Below, in pieces: positions 24,441-32,079 of a DNA stretch of 33,283 nt (its first letter is position 1; each line of letters opens with the position of its first letter). The notes under the pieces are model-generated. The model made no database searches. It had not been told where the DNA came from and saw nothing but the letters and a program-made list of their open reading frames with translations. Source of the stretch: JAJTHJ01 sp046316025 (GTDB lineage: Bacteria; Pseudomonadota; Gammaproteobacteria; Burkholderiales; Burkholderiaceae_F); NCBI GenBank assembly GCA_046316025.1, contig JBKCXU010000102.1, forward strand, positions 1-33,283, in the 5' to 3' direction. Made by a program: the position numbers and the translations under genes.

Positions 24441-26453
24441 ATGTCCGGCCTCGAACTCACGCTGCTGCTGCTCGCCGCCTCGGTGGTCGGGGTGGTGGCG
24501 TTCCGGCTGGCCAATCTGCCGCCGATGCTGGGCTACCTGACGGTCGGCATCGTCATCGGCCCGCATGCGCTGGGCGTGGTGGCTGACACGCCGCAGACCC
24601 GCTATCTGGCCGAGTTCGGCGTCGTGTTCCTGATGTTCTCCATCGGACTGGAGTTTTCGCTGCCGCGGCTGCGGGCGATGCGGCGGATCGTCTTCGGCCT
24701 CGGGCTGGCGCAGGTAACGCTGACGGTTGCGGTCACCATGCTCGCCGGCTACGTCTTGCATGCGTGGCTCGCCGACCGCTTCGACCTGAGCCTGGCCGGC
24801 GCGTTCGCCCTCGGCGCCGCACTGGCGATGAGCTCGACCGCCATCGTTCTCAAGCTGCTGGTCGAGCGGCTGGAACTCGACACCGAGTACGGCCGCCGCA
24901 TCGTCGGCGTGCTGCTGTTTCAGGACCTGGCGGTGGTGCCGGCGCTGGTGATCGTGCCGGCGCTGGCCGCCGACCCCGAGCAACTCGGCCCCGCTCTTGG
25001 CTGGGCGGTGGTGAAGGCCGCGGCGTTACTGACGATCCTGCTGGTGGGCGGCCAATGGCTGATGCGCCGCTGGCTGCGGCTGGTGGCGCGGCGGCGCTCG
25101 CACGAGCTCTTCGTGCTCAACGTCCTGCTGTTGACCCTCGGGCTGGCGTGGCTCACCGAGATCGCCGGCCTGTCGCTCGCGCTCGGCGCTTTCGTTGCCG
25201 GCATGCTGATCTCCGAGACCGAGTATCGCCACCAGATCGAAGAGGACATCAAGCCCTTCCGCGACGTGCTGCTGGGGCTGTTCTTCGTCACCATCGGCAT
25301 GCTGCTCAACGTGCGGGTGGTGGTCGAGCAATTCGGCTGGGTGCTGGCGGCACTGGTGCTTCCGGTGGGCTTCAAGTTCGCGCTGATCGCCGGGCTGGCG
25401 CGCGCCTTTGGCGCCAGCGCCGGCACGGCGGTCCGCACCGCGCTGCCGCTCGCCACCGCCGGCGAGTTCGGCTTCGTGCTGCTCAATCAGGCCGGCGGCC
25501 TGCGCCTGCTGCCCGAGCCGGTGCTGCAAGTGGTGCTGGCGGCGATGCTGCTGTCGATGCTCGCGACACCCTTCCTGCTCCAGTACAGCGAGCGGATCGT
25601 GCTGCGCTTCGTCGGCGCCGAATGGATGCAGCGCGCGCTGGAGTTGCACCGGATCGCCGCCCGCTCGATGGCTACCGAGCGGCACGTCCTCATCTGCGGC
25701 TACGGCCGCAGCGGCCAGCACCTGGCGCGGATGCTGGCGCAGGAGAACATCAACTACGTCGCGCTCGACCTCGACCCCGACCGCGTGCGCGAGGCGGCCG
25801 CCGCCGGCGAGCGCGTGGTCTATGGCGACGCGGCGCGCAAGGAAGCGTTGGTCGCCGCCGGCATCGCGCGCGCGGCGGCGCTGGTGGTCAGTTACAGCAA
25901 CATCGCCTCGGCGCTGAAGGTGATCCACTTTGCGCACGACTTGAACCCGCGGCTGCCGATCATCGTGCGCGCGCAGGACGACGCCGAACTCGACCGCCTG
26001 CTCGCCGCCGGCGCCACCGAAGTCGTGCCCGAAGTGCTCGAAGGCAGCCTGATGCTCGGCAGCCACGCGCTGGTGCTGCTGGGCGTGCCGCTGGCGCGCG
26101 TGGTCAAGCGCGTGCGCGAGGCGCGCGACACCCGCTACCGCTTGCTGCGCGGCTACTACCACGGCGCCGACGACGCCGGCGACTTCGAAGACGCCGCGCA
26201 CGAGCGGCTGCACTCGGTGCCGCTGGAAGACGGTTCGGCCGCGGTCGGCCGCGCGCTCGGCGCCCTCGCGTTTGCCGAGGTGGGGGTGACCGTCACCGCC
26301 GTGCGCCGCCGCGGCATCCGCGCCGCCGACCCCGGTGCCGACCTCGTGCTTGCCGCCGGCGACGTGGTCGTGCTGCGCGGCACGCCCGAGGCGCTGGCGC
26401 GGGCCGAGGAGCGCTTGTTGAGCGGCGGTGCGCCGCCGGGAGTCCCCGCATGA
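24441..26453 (+). CDS. Kef-type K+/H+ antiporter (CPA2) with TrkA N and C domains
   Basis: 670 residues. Residues 1-385 are about 12 hydrophobic segments of the CPA2 Na+/H+ exchanger family, with LPPMLGYLTVGIVIGPHALG, FLMFSIGLEFSLPRL and LFQDLAVVPAL as family markers. Residues about 412-530 form the TrkA-N (RCK) Rossmann domain, with HVLICGYGRSGQHLARML as the NAD-binding Gly-rich loop. Residues about 580-660 form a TrkA-C domain (VGRALGALAFAEVGVTVTAVRRRG...VVLRGTPEAL). This is the build of YbaL/KefB/KefC, gated potassium efflux. I do not assign which. It is divergent from kdsD, a frequent arrangement in betaproteobacteria, and overlaps the next gene by four bases. Confidence 0.92.
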   Translation: MSGLELTLLLLAASVVGVVAFRLANLPPMLGYLTVGIVIGPHALGVVADTPQTRYLAEFGVVFLMFSIGLEFSLPRLRAMRRIVFGLGLAQVTLTVAVTMLAGYVLHAWLADRFDLSLAGAFALGAALAMSSTAIVLKLLVERLELDTEYGRRIVGVLLFQDLAVVPALVIVPALAADPEQLGPALGWAVVKAAALLTILLVGGQWLMRRWLRLVARRRSHELFVLNVLLLTLGLAWLTEIAGLSLALGAFVAGMLISETEYRHQIEEDIKPFRDVLLGLFFVTIGMLLNVRVVVEQFGWVLAALVLPVGFKFALIAGLARAFGASAGTAVRTALPLATAGEFGFVLLNQAGGLRLLPEPVLQVVLAAMLLSMLATPFLLQYSERIVLRFVGAEWMQRALELHRIAARSMATERHVLICGYGRSGQHLARMLAQENINYVALDLDPDRVREAAAAGERVVYGDAARKEALVAAGIARAAALVVSYSNIASALKVIHFAHDLNPRLPIIVRAQDDAELDRLLAAGATEVVPEVLEGSLMLGSHALVLLGVPLARVVKRVREARDTRYRLLRGYYHGADDAGDFEDAAHERLHSVPLEDGSAAVGRALGALAFAEVGVTVTAVRRRGIRAADPGADLVLAAGDVVVLRGTPEALARAEERLLSGGAPPGVPA

Positions 26454-27022
26454 ACTTGCGTCGCCGCCGTACCTTGTGCTTGGCCCTGGCGCTGCCGCTC
26501 GCCCGCCCCGTCCATGCCGAAGCCGCGGCGTGGGCTGAACTGGCGCGCGGCGGTGTGGCCGTGCTGCTGCGCCACGCCGCGACCGAGCCGGGTATCGGCG
26601 ACCCGCCGGGCTTTCGGCTCGACGACTGCCGCACGCAGCGCAACCTGTCCGCCGCCGGGCGTGAGCAGGCGCGCGACTTTGGCCGCCAGTTCGCCACGCG
26701 CGGCATCCGCGTCGAGCGCGTGCTGACGAGCCGCTGGTGCCGCTGTGTGGATACGGCGAAGCTCGCCTTCCCGGCGCTGGAGCCGCGCGTGTTCGAGCCG
26801 CTGAATTCTTTCTTCGACGACCGCTCCACCGCCGCGCGCCAGACCGCCGAAGTGGGCGCCGCGCTGCGCGAGCTGCGCGCCCCGGCCAACTGGGTGCTGG
26901 TCTCGCACGCAGTCAACATCGCCGCGCTGGCGGGCGAAAGCGTGACGATGGGCGAGGCGGTGCTGGTGCGGCCGGCGGCCGATGGCGGGGTGACGGTGGT
27001 GGGAAGGTTGCGGGTGGGGTGA
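26450..27022 (+). CDS. Histidine phosphatase family protein, exported
   Basis: 190 residues with an N-terminal signal (MNLRRRRTLCLALALPLARPVHA, then EAAA). The phosphohistidine loop is LLRHAATEPG with His42, a variant of RHG. SRWCRCVDTA holds the second Arg and VLVSHAVNIAAL the second His of the histidine phosphatase fold. The DDCRTQRNLSAAGREQA segment after the loop is typical of small secreted members. Substrate unknown. ATG 26450 overlaps the antiporter stop (ATGA), so they are co-translated. The longer upstream frame is a shadow of the antiporter gene. Confidence 0.88.
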   Translation: MNLRRRRTLCLALALPLARPVHAEAAAWAELARGGVAVLLRHAATEPGIGDPPGFRLDDCRTQRNLSAAGREQARDFGRQFATRGIRVERVLTSRWCRCVDTAKLAFPALEPRVFEPLNSFFDDRSTAARQTAEVGAALRELRAPANWVLVSHAVNIAALAGESVTMGEAVLVRPAADGGVTVVGRLRVG

Positions 27023-27105
27023 GCGCCGCCACGAGGCGCAGCCCAACGCAAAACCGGCTCTATGATCGATGCCAACGTAGAGACAGTCGCGGAACGGAGC
27101 CCAGC

Positions 27106-27351
27106 ATGACCACCCTCCAAGTCACCCTGACCCTACCCGACGCGATGGCCAAGGAGGCCGCGCGCATGGGGCTGCTCGCGCCCGAAGCGCTGCAATCGCT
27201 GCTGCGCGACGCCATCCGTGAGCGGCGCATCAAACGCATGTTTGCCGCGATGGACGCCTTGCAGGAGGCCCGACTGCTGCCGCTGACGATGGAAGAAATC
27301 CAGCAGCAAGTCGAGCGCGTGCGTGAGGGGCGGCGTGCGGCTGGTCATTGA
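27106..27351 (+). CDS. Antitoxin of a PIN-type toxin-antitoxin pair
   Basis: 81 residues. The first 45 look like a ribbon-helix-helix: LQVTLTLPDAMAKEAARMGLL, then a helix ALQSLLRDAIRERR. The C-terminal part (MDALQEARLLPLTMEEIQQQVERVREGRRA) would be the helix that wraps the toxin. Such antitoxins repress their own operon. The gene overlaps the toxin start. The upstream gap has TATGAT (27061-27066) as a weak -10 candidate. Confidence 0.78.
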   Translation: MTTLQVTLTLPDAMAKEAARMGLLAPEALQSLLRDAIRERRIKRMFAAMDALQEARLLPLTMEEIQQQVERVREGRRAAGH

Positions 27352-27754
27352 CACCAACGTCGTCGTCTCCGCGCAGGTCTGGGGTGGCGCGCCGCGCCGT
27401 TTGCTGGAACTGGCGGCCGATGGGGTCCTGAGCCTCTTCACCAGCGCGCCGTTGCTGGACGAACTGACCCGCGTGCTGGCCTACCCGAAAGTGCTTGCCA
27501 CGCTCCAGGCCCGCGGCTTCAGCCTCGACGATCTCGTGCTCGGCTACGCCGAGTTGGCCAACGTGGTCGCGCCGGCAGCGATCGAGGCGACCATCGTCGC
27601 CGACCCCACCGACGACGACGTACTCGCCGCCGCGGTCGCGGCGCAGGCGGACCCGATCGTCTCCGGCGACAAGCGGCACCTGTTGGCGCTGGGCAGCTTC
27701 CGCGGCATCCCCACCGGCTCCGTCGCCGACGCGCTGCGGCGCATCGGCGCGTAA
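27335..27754 (+). CDS. PIN-domain toxin (putative ribonuclease, COG1569-like)
   Basis: 139 residues from GTG 27335, four bases after GAGGGG. An in-frame GTG at 27323 is less well placed, and homologues usually begin MRLVxDTN. The acidic residues of the PIN nuclease are visible: Asp6 in VIDTNVVVSA, Glu in LLDELTRVL, and Asp residues in DPTDDDVLAAAVAAQAD and VSGDKRHLL. The segment LAYPKVLATLQARGFSLDDL is typical of the 'putative toxin-antitoxin toxin component, PIN family'. It overlaps the antitoxin gene and is followed 21 bases later by the restriction enzyme gene. Confidence 0.85.
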   Translation: MRLVIDTNVVVSAQVWGGAPRRLLELAADGVLSLFTSAPLLDELTRVLAYPKVLATLQARGFSLDDLVLGYAELANVVAPAAIEATIVADPTDDDVLAAAVAAQADPIVSGDKRHLLALGSFRGIPTGSVADALRRIGA

Positions 27755-27775
27755 ACCGGCGCTCCGGTCACCCGC

Positions 27776-30682
27776 ATGCCCCTCGCCTTAAACGACATCC
27801 GCGCCAACGCGCAGCGCTTCGCCGCCGAGTGGCGCGGCGAGAAAAGCGAGCGCGCCGAGGCGCAAAGCTTCTGGAACGAGTTCTTCGAAGTCTTCGGCCT
27901 CAAGCGGCGGCGGGTCGCGGTGTTCGAGCGCGGGGTGGCGCGCTTGAAGTACGGCGCCGGCCGCATCGACGTGTTCTGGCCCGGCGTCATGCTGGCCGAG
28001 CACAAGAGCGCAGGCGCCGATCTGGACGCCGCCTTCACCCAGGCCAGCGACTACTTTGCCGGCCTCGCCGATGCCGAACTACCGCAGTACGTGGTGGTGT
28101 CGGACTTCCAGCGCATCCGCGTCTACGACCTCGACGATCACGCCCGCCCGCAGGAGTTCAAGCTCGCCGAACTGCCGCGCAGGATTCACCTGTTCGGCTT
28201 CATCTCCGGCTACCGCAAGCAGCCGGTGCGCGAGCAGGACCCGATCAACGTCGACGCGGTCGCCCGCATGGGCGATCTGCACGACCTGCTCAAGCGCGAC
28301 GGCTACCGCGGCCACGCGTTGGAAGTGTTCCTGGTGCGGCTGCTCTTCTGCTTCTTTGCCGACGACACCGGCATCTTCCAGCCGCGCGATAGCTTCCACG
28401 ACCTGATCGAAACCTTCACCCGCGAAGACGGCGCCGATGTGGGCGACGTGTTCAACCGCCTGTTCGAGACGCTCAACACCGACGCGCCCGAGCGGCAAAA
28501 GTCCCTGCCCGAGCACTTTGCGCAGTTCCCTTACGTCAACGGGCGCCTGTTCGAGGAGCGGCTGACCCCGCCGGTATTCGACCGCGCCATGCGCGCGACA
28601 CTGTTGAAGCTCGCGGAACTGAACTGGGGTGCGATCTCGCCCGCCATCTTCGGCGCCATGTTCCAGGCGGTGATCGACCACGACGCGCGCGAACTGCGCC
28701 GCCAGATGGGCGCGCACTACACCAGCGAAGCGAACATCCTCAAACTGATCGGCCCGCTCTTCCTCGACGAGCTGCGCGCCGAGTTCGAGCGCGTGCGCGG
28801 TCACAAGGACAAGCTCTTCGAGTTCTGGAAGAAGCTCGCCAGGCTCAACTTTCTCGACCCCGCCTGCGGCTGCGGCAACTTTCTGGTGATTGCCTACCGC
28901 GAACTGCGCCGGCTGGAGCTCGACGTGCTGCGCGCGGCGGAAAAGTTCGGCCAGCGCATCGGCGAGGTGTTCGCGCTGCTCAAGGTCGATGTCGATCAGT
29001 TCCACGGCATCGAGATCGAGGAGTTCCCCGCCCAGGTGGCGCAGGTCGCCATGTGGCTGATGGACCACCAGATGAACCTGGAGGCGGGCGCCCTGCTGGG
29101 CGAGCCGGTCTCGCGCATCCCCCTGCGCAAGAGTGCCAACGTGCGGCTGGGCAACGCGCTGCGGATCGACTGGGCCGAGTTCGTGCCGCCCGCGCGCCTG
29201 CACTACATCCTCGGCAACCCGCCCTTCATCGGCAAGCCCTACCAGACGGCCGCACAGAAAGAGGACTTGCAGTTCGTCACCCAAGGCATCAAGAGCGCCG
29301 GCGTGCTCGATTACGTGGCCGGCTGGTACATCAAGGCCGCCCACTACCTGACCGACGAGCCGGGCGGCTTTGGCGCGGTGGCGACCAAAGCGAGCCGCGA
29401 CCGCAAGGCGCACCGCGACATGCGCTTTGGCGGCAGCGGCCCGGCGCTCGCCGACCTCTTTGTCGAAGCCGACGAAGCCGAGGTGCGCGCCCGCCGCGCC
29501 GTGCGCTGCGCCTTCGTCTCCACCAACAGCGTCACGCAGGGCGAGCAGGTCGGCGTACTGTGGGGCTGGCTCGCGCAGCGCGGTGTGCGCATCCAGTTTG
29601 CCCACCGCACCTTCAAGTGGAGCAACGAAGCGCCGGGCAAGGCCGCGGTGCATTGCGTGATTGTCGGCTTCGGGCTGGACGACCCGCCGCGCAAGCGGCT
29701 CTTCGAGTACGCCGAGGTCGATGGCCCGCCGCATGAAGTGGCGGCGCAGAACATCAATGCTTATCTTGTGGATGCACCGAACTTTGTGCTTCCTAACCGC
29801 GCAACGCCGGTTTGCCCGGTACCCGTTATCACCTATGGCAGCAAACCGGCGGATGGCGGCCACCTACTGCTGTCGCAGGAAGAGCGCGACGCTCTCGTTG
29901 CCGCCGAGCCGCCGGCCGAAGAGTTTGTCCGGCCCTTCCTGAACGCGGATGAGTTCCTGTACGGGACGCCGAGATACTGTCTCTGGTTAGTGACCTGCCC
30001 ACCGCGGACACTGCTTGCAATGCCCCTCGTGCGCAAGCGCGTGGACGCGGTGAAGGCGATGCGCCTCGCAAGTCCGAAAGTAAAGACGCGCGAGCAAGCA
30101 AAAACGCCGACGCTCTTCGCAGAAATCAGGCAGCCGACGAGCGACTACCTGCTCGTTCCTGCGCACACGTCGGAGACGCGTTCGTTTGTGCCATTGGGCT
30201 ACGTGCCCGCCTCCGTTGTCTGCGGTAACGCGAACTTCGCAATACCCAACGCCACGCCACTGCACTTCGGCATCCTCTCTTCGACGATGCACAACGCTTG
30301 GATTCGCTTCGTTTGCGGTCGGCTTGAGAGCCGCTACCGCTACTCCGCCGGCATCGTCTACAACAACTTCCCCTGGCCCGCGCCGATCGACGCCGAGCGC
30401 CACGCCGACGACAAGTCCGCCAGACTGCGCGCGGCCATCGAGGTGGCGGCGCAGGGCGTGCTCGACGCGCGCGCCGCGCACCCCGGCGAGTCGCTCGCCA
30501 CGCTGTACAACCCCGAGTCGATGCCGCCCGCGCTGACGCAGGCGCACGCCAAGCTCGACCGCGCGGTGGACGCTGCCTACGTGCCCGACGGCGGCCAGCG
30601 CACCTGGGCCTCGGATGCCGAGCGGGTGGCGTTTCTCTTCAAGCGCCATCAGGCGCTGGCGAGCCTGCTGCCGGCAGCGTGA
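27776..30682 (+). CDS. MmeI-like type IIG restriction-modification enzyme
   Basis: 968 residues, single chain. A PD-(D/E)xK nuclease lies at the N-terminus: GRID(65)VFWPGVMLAE(75)HK(77), the same D-x9-E-x-K spacing as in MmeI. A helical linker follows. The gamma-class N6-adenine methyltransferase has motif I LDPACGCGNFL (about 359-369), a FHGIEIEEFPAQVAQVAMWLMD region, and motif IV NPPF (about 481-484). The target-recognition domain lies beyond about residue 660. Near 29745-30345 the DNA becomes clearly less GC-rich with different codon use, which suggests that the recognition domain was exchanged. The end returns to GC-rich sequence with FPWPAPID. One polypeptide would cut a short distance from its site and methylate one strand. 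The site cannot be predicted here. Confidence 0.9.
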   Translation: MPLALNDIRANAQRFAAEWRGEKSERAEAQSFWNEFFEVFGLKRRRVAVFERGVARLKYGAGRIDVFWPGVMLAEHKSAGADLDAAFTQASDYFAGLADAELPQYVVVSDFQRIRVYDLDDHARPQEFKLAELPRRIHLFGFISGYRKQPVREQDPINVDAVARMGDLHDLLKRDGYRGHALEVFLVRLLFCFFADDTGIFQPRDSFHDLIETFTREDGADVGDVFNRLFETLNTDAPERQKSLPEHFAQFPYVNGRLFEERLTPPVFDRAMRATLLKLAELNWGAISPAIFGAMFQAVIDHDARELRRQMGAHYTSEANILKLIGPLFLDELRAEFERVRGHKDKLFEFWKKLARLNFLDPACGCGNFLVIAYRELRRLELDVLRAAEKFGQRIGEVFALLKVDVDQFHGIEIEEFPAQVAQVAMWLMDHQMNLEAGALLGEPVSRIPLRKSANVRLGNALRIDWAEFVPPARLHYILGNPPFIGKPYQTAAQKEDLQFVTQGIKSAGVLDYVAGWYIKAAHYLTDEPGGFGAVATKASRDRKAHRDMRFGGSGPALADLFVEADEAEVRARRAVRCAFVSTNSVTQGEQVGVLWGWLAQRGVRIQFAHRTFKWSNEAPGKAAVHCVIVGFGLDDPPRKRLFEYAEVDGPPHEVAAQNINAYLVDAPNFVLPNRATPVCPVPVITYGSKPADGGHLLLSQEERDALVAAEPPAEEFVRPFLNADEFLYGTPRYCLWLVTCPPRTLLAMPLVRKRVDAVKAMRLASPKVKTREQAKTPTLFAEIRQPTSDYLLVPAHTSETRSFVPLGYVPASVVCGNANFAIPNATPLHFGILSSTMHNAWIRFVCGRLESRYRYSAGIVYNNFPWPAPIDAERHADDKSARLRAAIEVAAQGVLDARAAHPGESLATLYNPESMPPALTQAHAKLDRAVDAAYVPDGGQRTWASDAERVAFLFKRHQALASLLPAA

Positions 30683-30715
30683 CGCGGTGGCGCGGCGGGC
30701 GCCGTGTCGATCCGC

Positions 30716-30747
30716 TAGTATTACGTCCGTACTAACGGAGCGCCAAC
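30716..30747 (+). promoter_or_regulatory. Palindromic operator and ribosome site of the AbrB-Doc pair
   Basis: TAGTA (30716-30720) and TACTA (30730-30734) are inverted, and CCGT (30727-30730) pairs with ACGG (30735-30738), giving two nested palindromes. TAGTAT could serve as the -10. GGAG at 30737-30740 is the ribosome site for the ATG at 30748. Autoregulation by the AbrB-type antitoxin is inferred. Confidence 0.5.
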
Positions 30748-30972
30748 ATGCTTGCACTCAAACTCACCAAGATCGGCAACTCCTACGGCGTGGTGCTGCC
30801 CAGGGAGGCGCTGGCACGCCTGCGCGTCGAGCAGGGCGACGCGCTTTACCTGACCGAGGCGCCGGACGGCTTCCGCCTGACCGCGCACGACCCCGACTTC
30901 GAGCGCCAGATGAAGATCGCCCGCTCGGCGATGAAGCGTTACCGCAACGTGCTGCGCGAACTCGCCAAGTGA
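30748..30972 (+). CDS. AbrB/MazE/SpoVT-type antitoxin
   Basis: 74 residues. A swapped-hairpin AbrB domain occupies residues 1-48: LALKLTKIGNSYGVVLPREALARLRVEQGDALYLTEAPDGFRLT. The remainder (DPDFERQMKIARSAMKRYRNVLRELAK) is a charged helix that should mask the toxin. Proteins of this kind bind their own promoter as dimers, and a palindrome lies just upstream. The stop overlaps the GTG of the Doc gene by four bases. Confidence 0.9.
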   Translation: MLALKLTKIGNSYGVVLPREALARLRVEQGDALYLTEAPDGFRLTAHDPDFERQMKIARSAMKRYRNVLRELAK

Positions 30973-31400
30973 CTCGCTTGCGCTGGCTGTCGCGGGAAGT
31001 CGCGCTGGCGGCGCACGCCGTCCAGTTGGCCGAACACGGCGGCTCGCCTGGTTTGCGCGATGGCGGTCTGCTCGACTCGGCGTTGGCGCGGCCTCGGCAC
31101 TTGGCTGCTTACGGCGCCCCCGATCTGGCTGCTTGCGCCGCAGCCTACGGCTTCGGCATTGCCCGCAATCATCCGTTTATCGATGGCAACAAGCGGACCG
31201 CCCTGGTTGCGATGATCGTCTTCATCGAAGACAACGGTGGTCGTTTCGTCGCGTCCGAGATTGACTGTCTGCCGACCATGCTGGCCCTTGCGTCGGGCGA
31301 GTTGAGCGAAGCCGAACTCGCCGGGTGGTTGCGCGACCACATCGAATTGCCGCCGACCCAAAAGACGCCGCGCAAACGGAGTACCGCGCGACGGACTTGA
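30969..31400 (+). CDS. Doc-type (Fic fold) toxin
   Basis: 143 residues from GTG 30969 (GTGA overlap with the antitoxin stop). The Fic/Doc catalytic motif is intact: HPFIDGNKR at residues 68-76, in the short Doc form of the fold. Phage P1 Doc phosphorylates EF-Tu and halts translation; the activity here is inferred. GSPGLRDGGLLDSALARPRH at 25-44 is the usual Doc N-terminal segment. The last 18 residues are a basic tail not usual for Doc. The antitoxin is AbrB-like rather than Phd, a pairing also known in other bacteria. Confidence 0.9.
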   Translation: MTRLRWLSREVALAAHAVQLAEHGGSPGLRDGGLLDSALARPRHLAAYGAPDLAACAAAYGFGIARNHPFIDGNKRTALVAMIVFIEDNGGRFVASEIDCLPTMLALASGELSEAELAGWLRDHIELPPTQKTPRKRSTARRT

Positions 31401-31408
31401 GCGCCCTT

Positions 31409-31533
31409 TCATATTCGCCGCAAGGCCGCGGCGAGGTAACGCCCGGTGTGGCTCGCGTCGCACACCGCCACTGCCTCCGGCGTCCCCGCCGCGACGATGC
31501 TGCCGCCGCTGGCGCCGCCTTGCGGCCCCAGGC
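31409..31533 (-). pseudogene. Remnant of the 3' end of uvrA
   Basis: On the minus strand this stretch reads LGPQGGASGGSIVAAGTPEA, then VAVCDASHTGRYLAAALRRI and a TGA at 31409-31411. That is the C-terminus of UvrA, which ends in a (D)LGPEGG...G.I...GTPE.V....SHTGR(Y/F)L pattern. Homology stops abruptly just before the LGPQGG motif: the expected NLDVIK..DW.ID is absent. No more of the gene is present in the window. It is a leftover or duplicated end at an insertion junction. Confidence 0.7.
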
Positions 31534-31683
31534 CGCTCGCCCTGTGCCCGATCTCGACCGTGTCCAACGGCTAACGGTTCACCGTCCCGCTGCGCCGACG
31601 GTGAACGGCGCGCCGGTCGCGAAGTTGCGTTACGCTGGCTTCCGGTCAACAGATCGATCCGCGCAGCCGGCGCGCAGCCCGCG
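31534..31683. other. Non-coding gap with a 10-bp inverted repeat
   Basis: 150 bases between the uvrA remnant and the next gene. GTTCACCGTC (31577-31586) and GACGGTGAAC (31597-31606) are exact inverted copies with a 10-base loop. No T-tract follows on either strand, so it is more likely an operator, a repeat or part of a recombination end than a terminator. The promoter of the following gene must lie here, but I do not see clear -35/-10 hexamers. Confidence 0.5.
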
Positions 31684-32079
31684 ATGTTCACGATCAGCCA
31701 GCAGCAAGTAGAGAACCTGCGGAAACTCACCTTCTACCGCCAGGTGCAGAGCTTTATCGACGAGTGTTCCCACCGCGAAGACTTTGTGCAGTGGTGCCAC
31801 GACGAGAAGCGGCTGCGCGCGCTGTGGGAGCCGCTGTGGCCGGTGGCGCAGGCTGCGAGCAGCTACCAGGCGGCCATCGTGTTCGTGCTGGCCGCGATCA
31901 GCGGGTTCGAGGGCAAACCGCCGCCGCAGGATGCCGCTGCCGTGCTCGCCCACCTGCCGGACAACGAAGTGAGGTTCAAGAAGTATCTGGCCGATAACGG
32001 CTACTTCGACTTCACCGCCCTCGACTACCCGCGGCCGTCGCCGCGGCGGCTGCGCGGCCAAGGAGGCGTGCATGGCTAA
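31684..32079 (+). CDS. Small protein upstream of a lipase-like gene, function unknown
   Basis: 131 residues, mostly helical, no signal peptide. It begins MFTISQQQVENLRKLTFYRQVQSFIDE and holds WEPLWPVAQAASSYQAAIVFVLAAISGFEG, with one hydrophobic helix, and KKYLADNGYFDF near the end. The start and size recall small proteins often found before PAAR- or lipase-type type VI effector genes, but the likeness is weak. Its last eight bases overlap the next gene, which has AGGAGG inside this one, so they are co-translated. A chaperone or adaptor for the lipase-like protein is the simplest guess; an immunity role is also possible. Confidence 0.6.
   Translation: MFTISQQQVENLRKLTFYRQVQSFIDECSHREDFVQWCHDEKRLRALWEPLWPVAQAASSYQAAIVFVLAAISGFEGKPPPQDAAAVLAHLPDNEVRFKKYLADNGYFDFTALDYPRPSPRRLRGQGGVHG

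Noticed and set aside
28079..29863. 594-codon open frame antisense to the MmeI-like gene
   Set aside because: No recognisable domain; its length comes from the high GC content of the real gene on the other strand.
27776..30682. BREX PglX or type I HsdM as the identity of the large methyltransferase
   Set aside because: An intact D-E-K nuclease site at the N-terminus, a length near 960 residues and no pglZ, brxC or hsdS/hsdR neighbours fit MmeI-like type IIG better.
31577..31606. 10-bp hairpin as an intrinsic terminator
   Set aside because: No run of T on either strand; kept only as an inverted repeat of unknown role.
31325..31711. 128-codon open frame overlapping the end of the Doc gene
   Set aside because: It crosses the uvrA remnant and the non-coding gap in a frame with no family features and no ribosome site.
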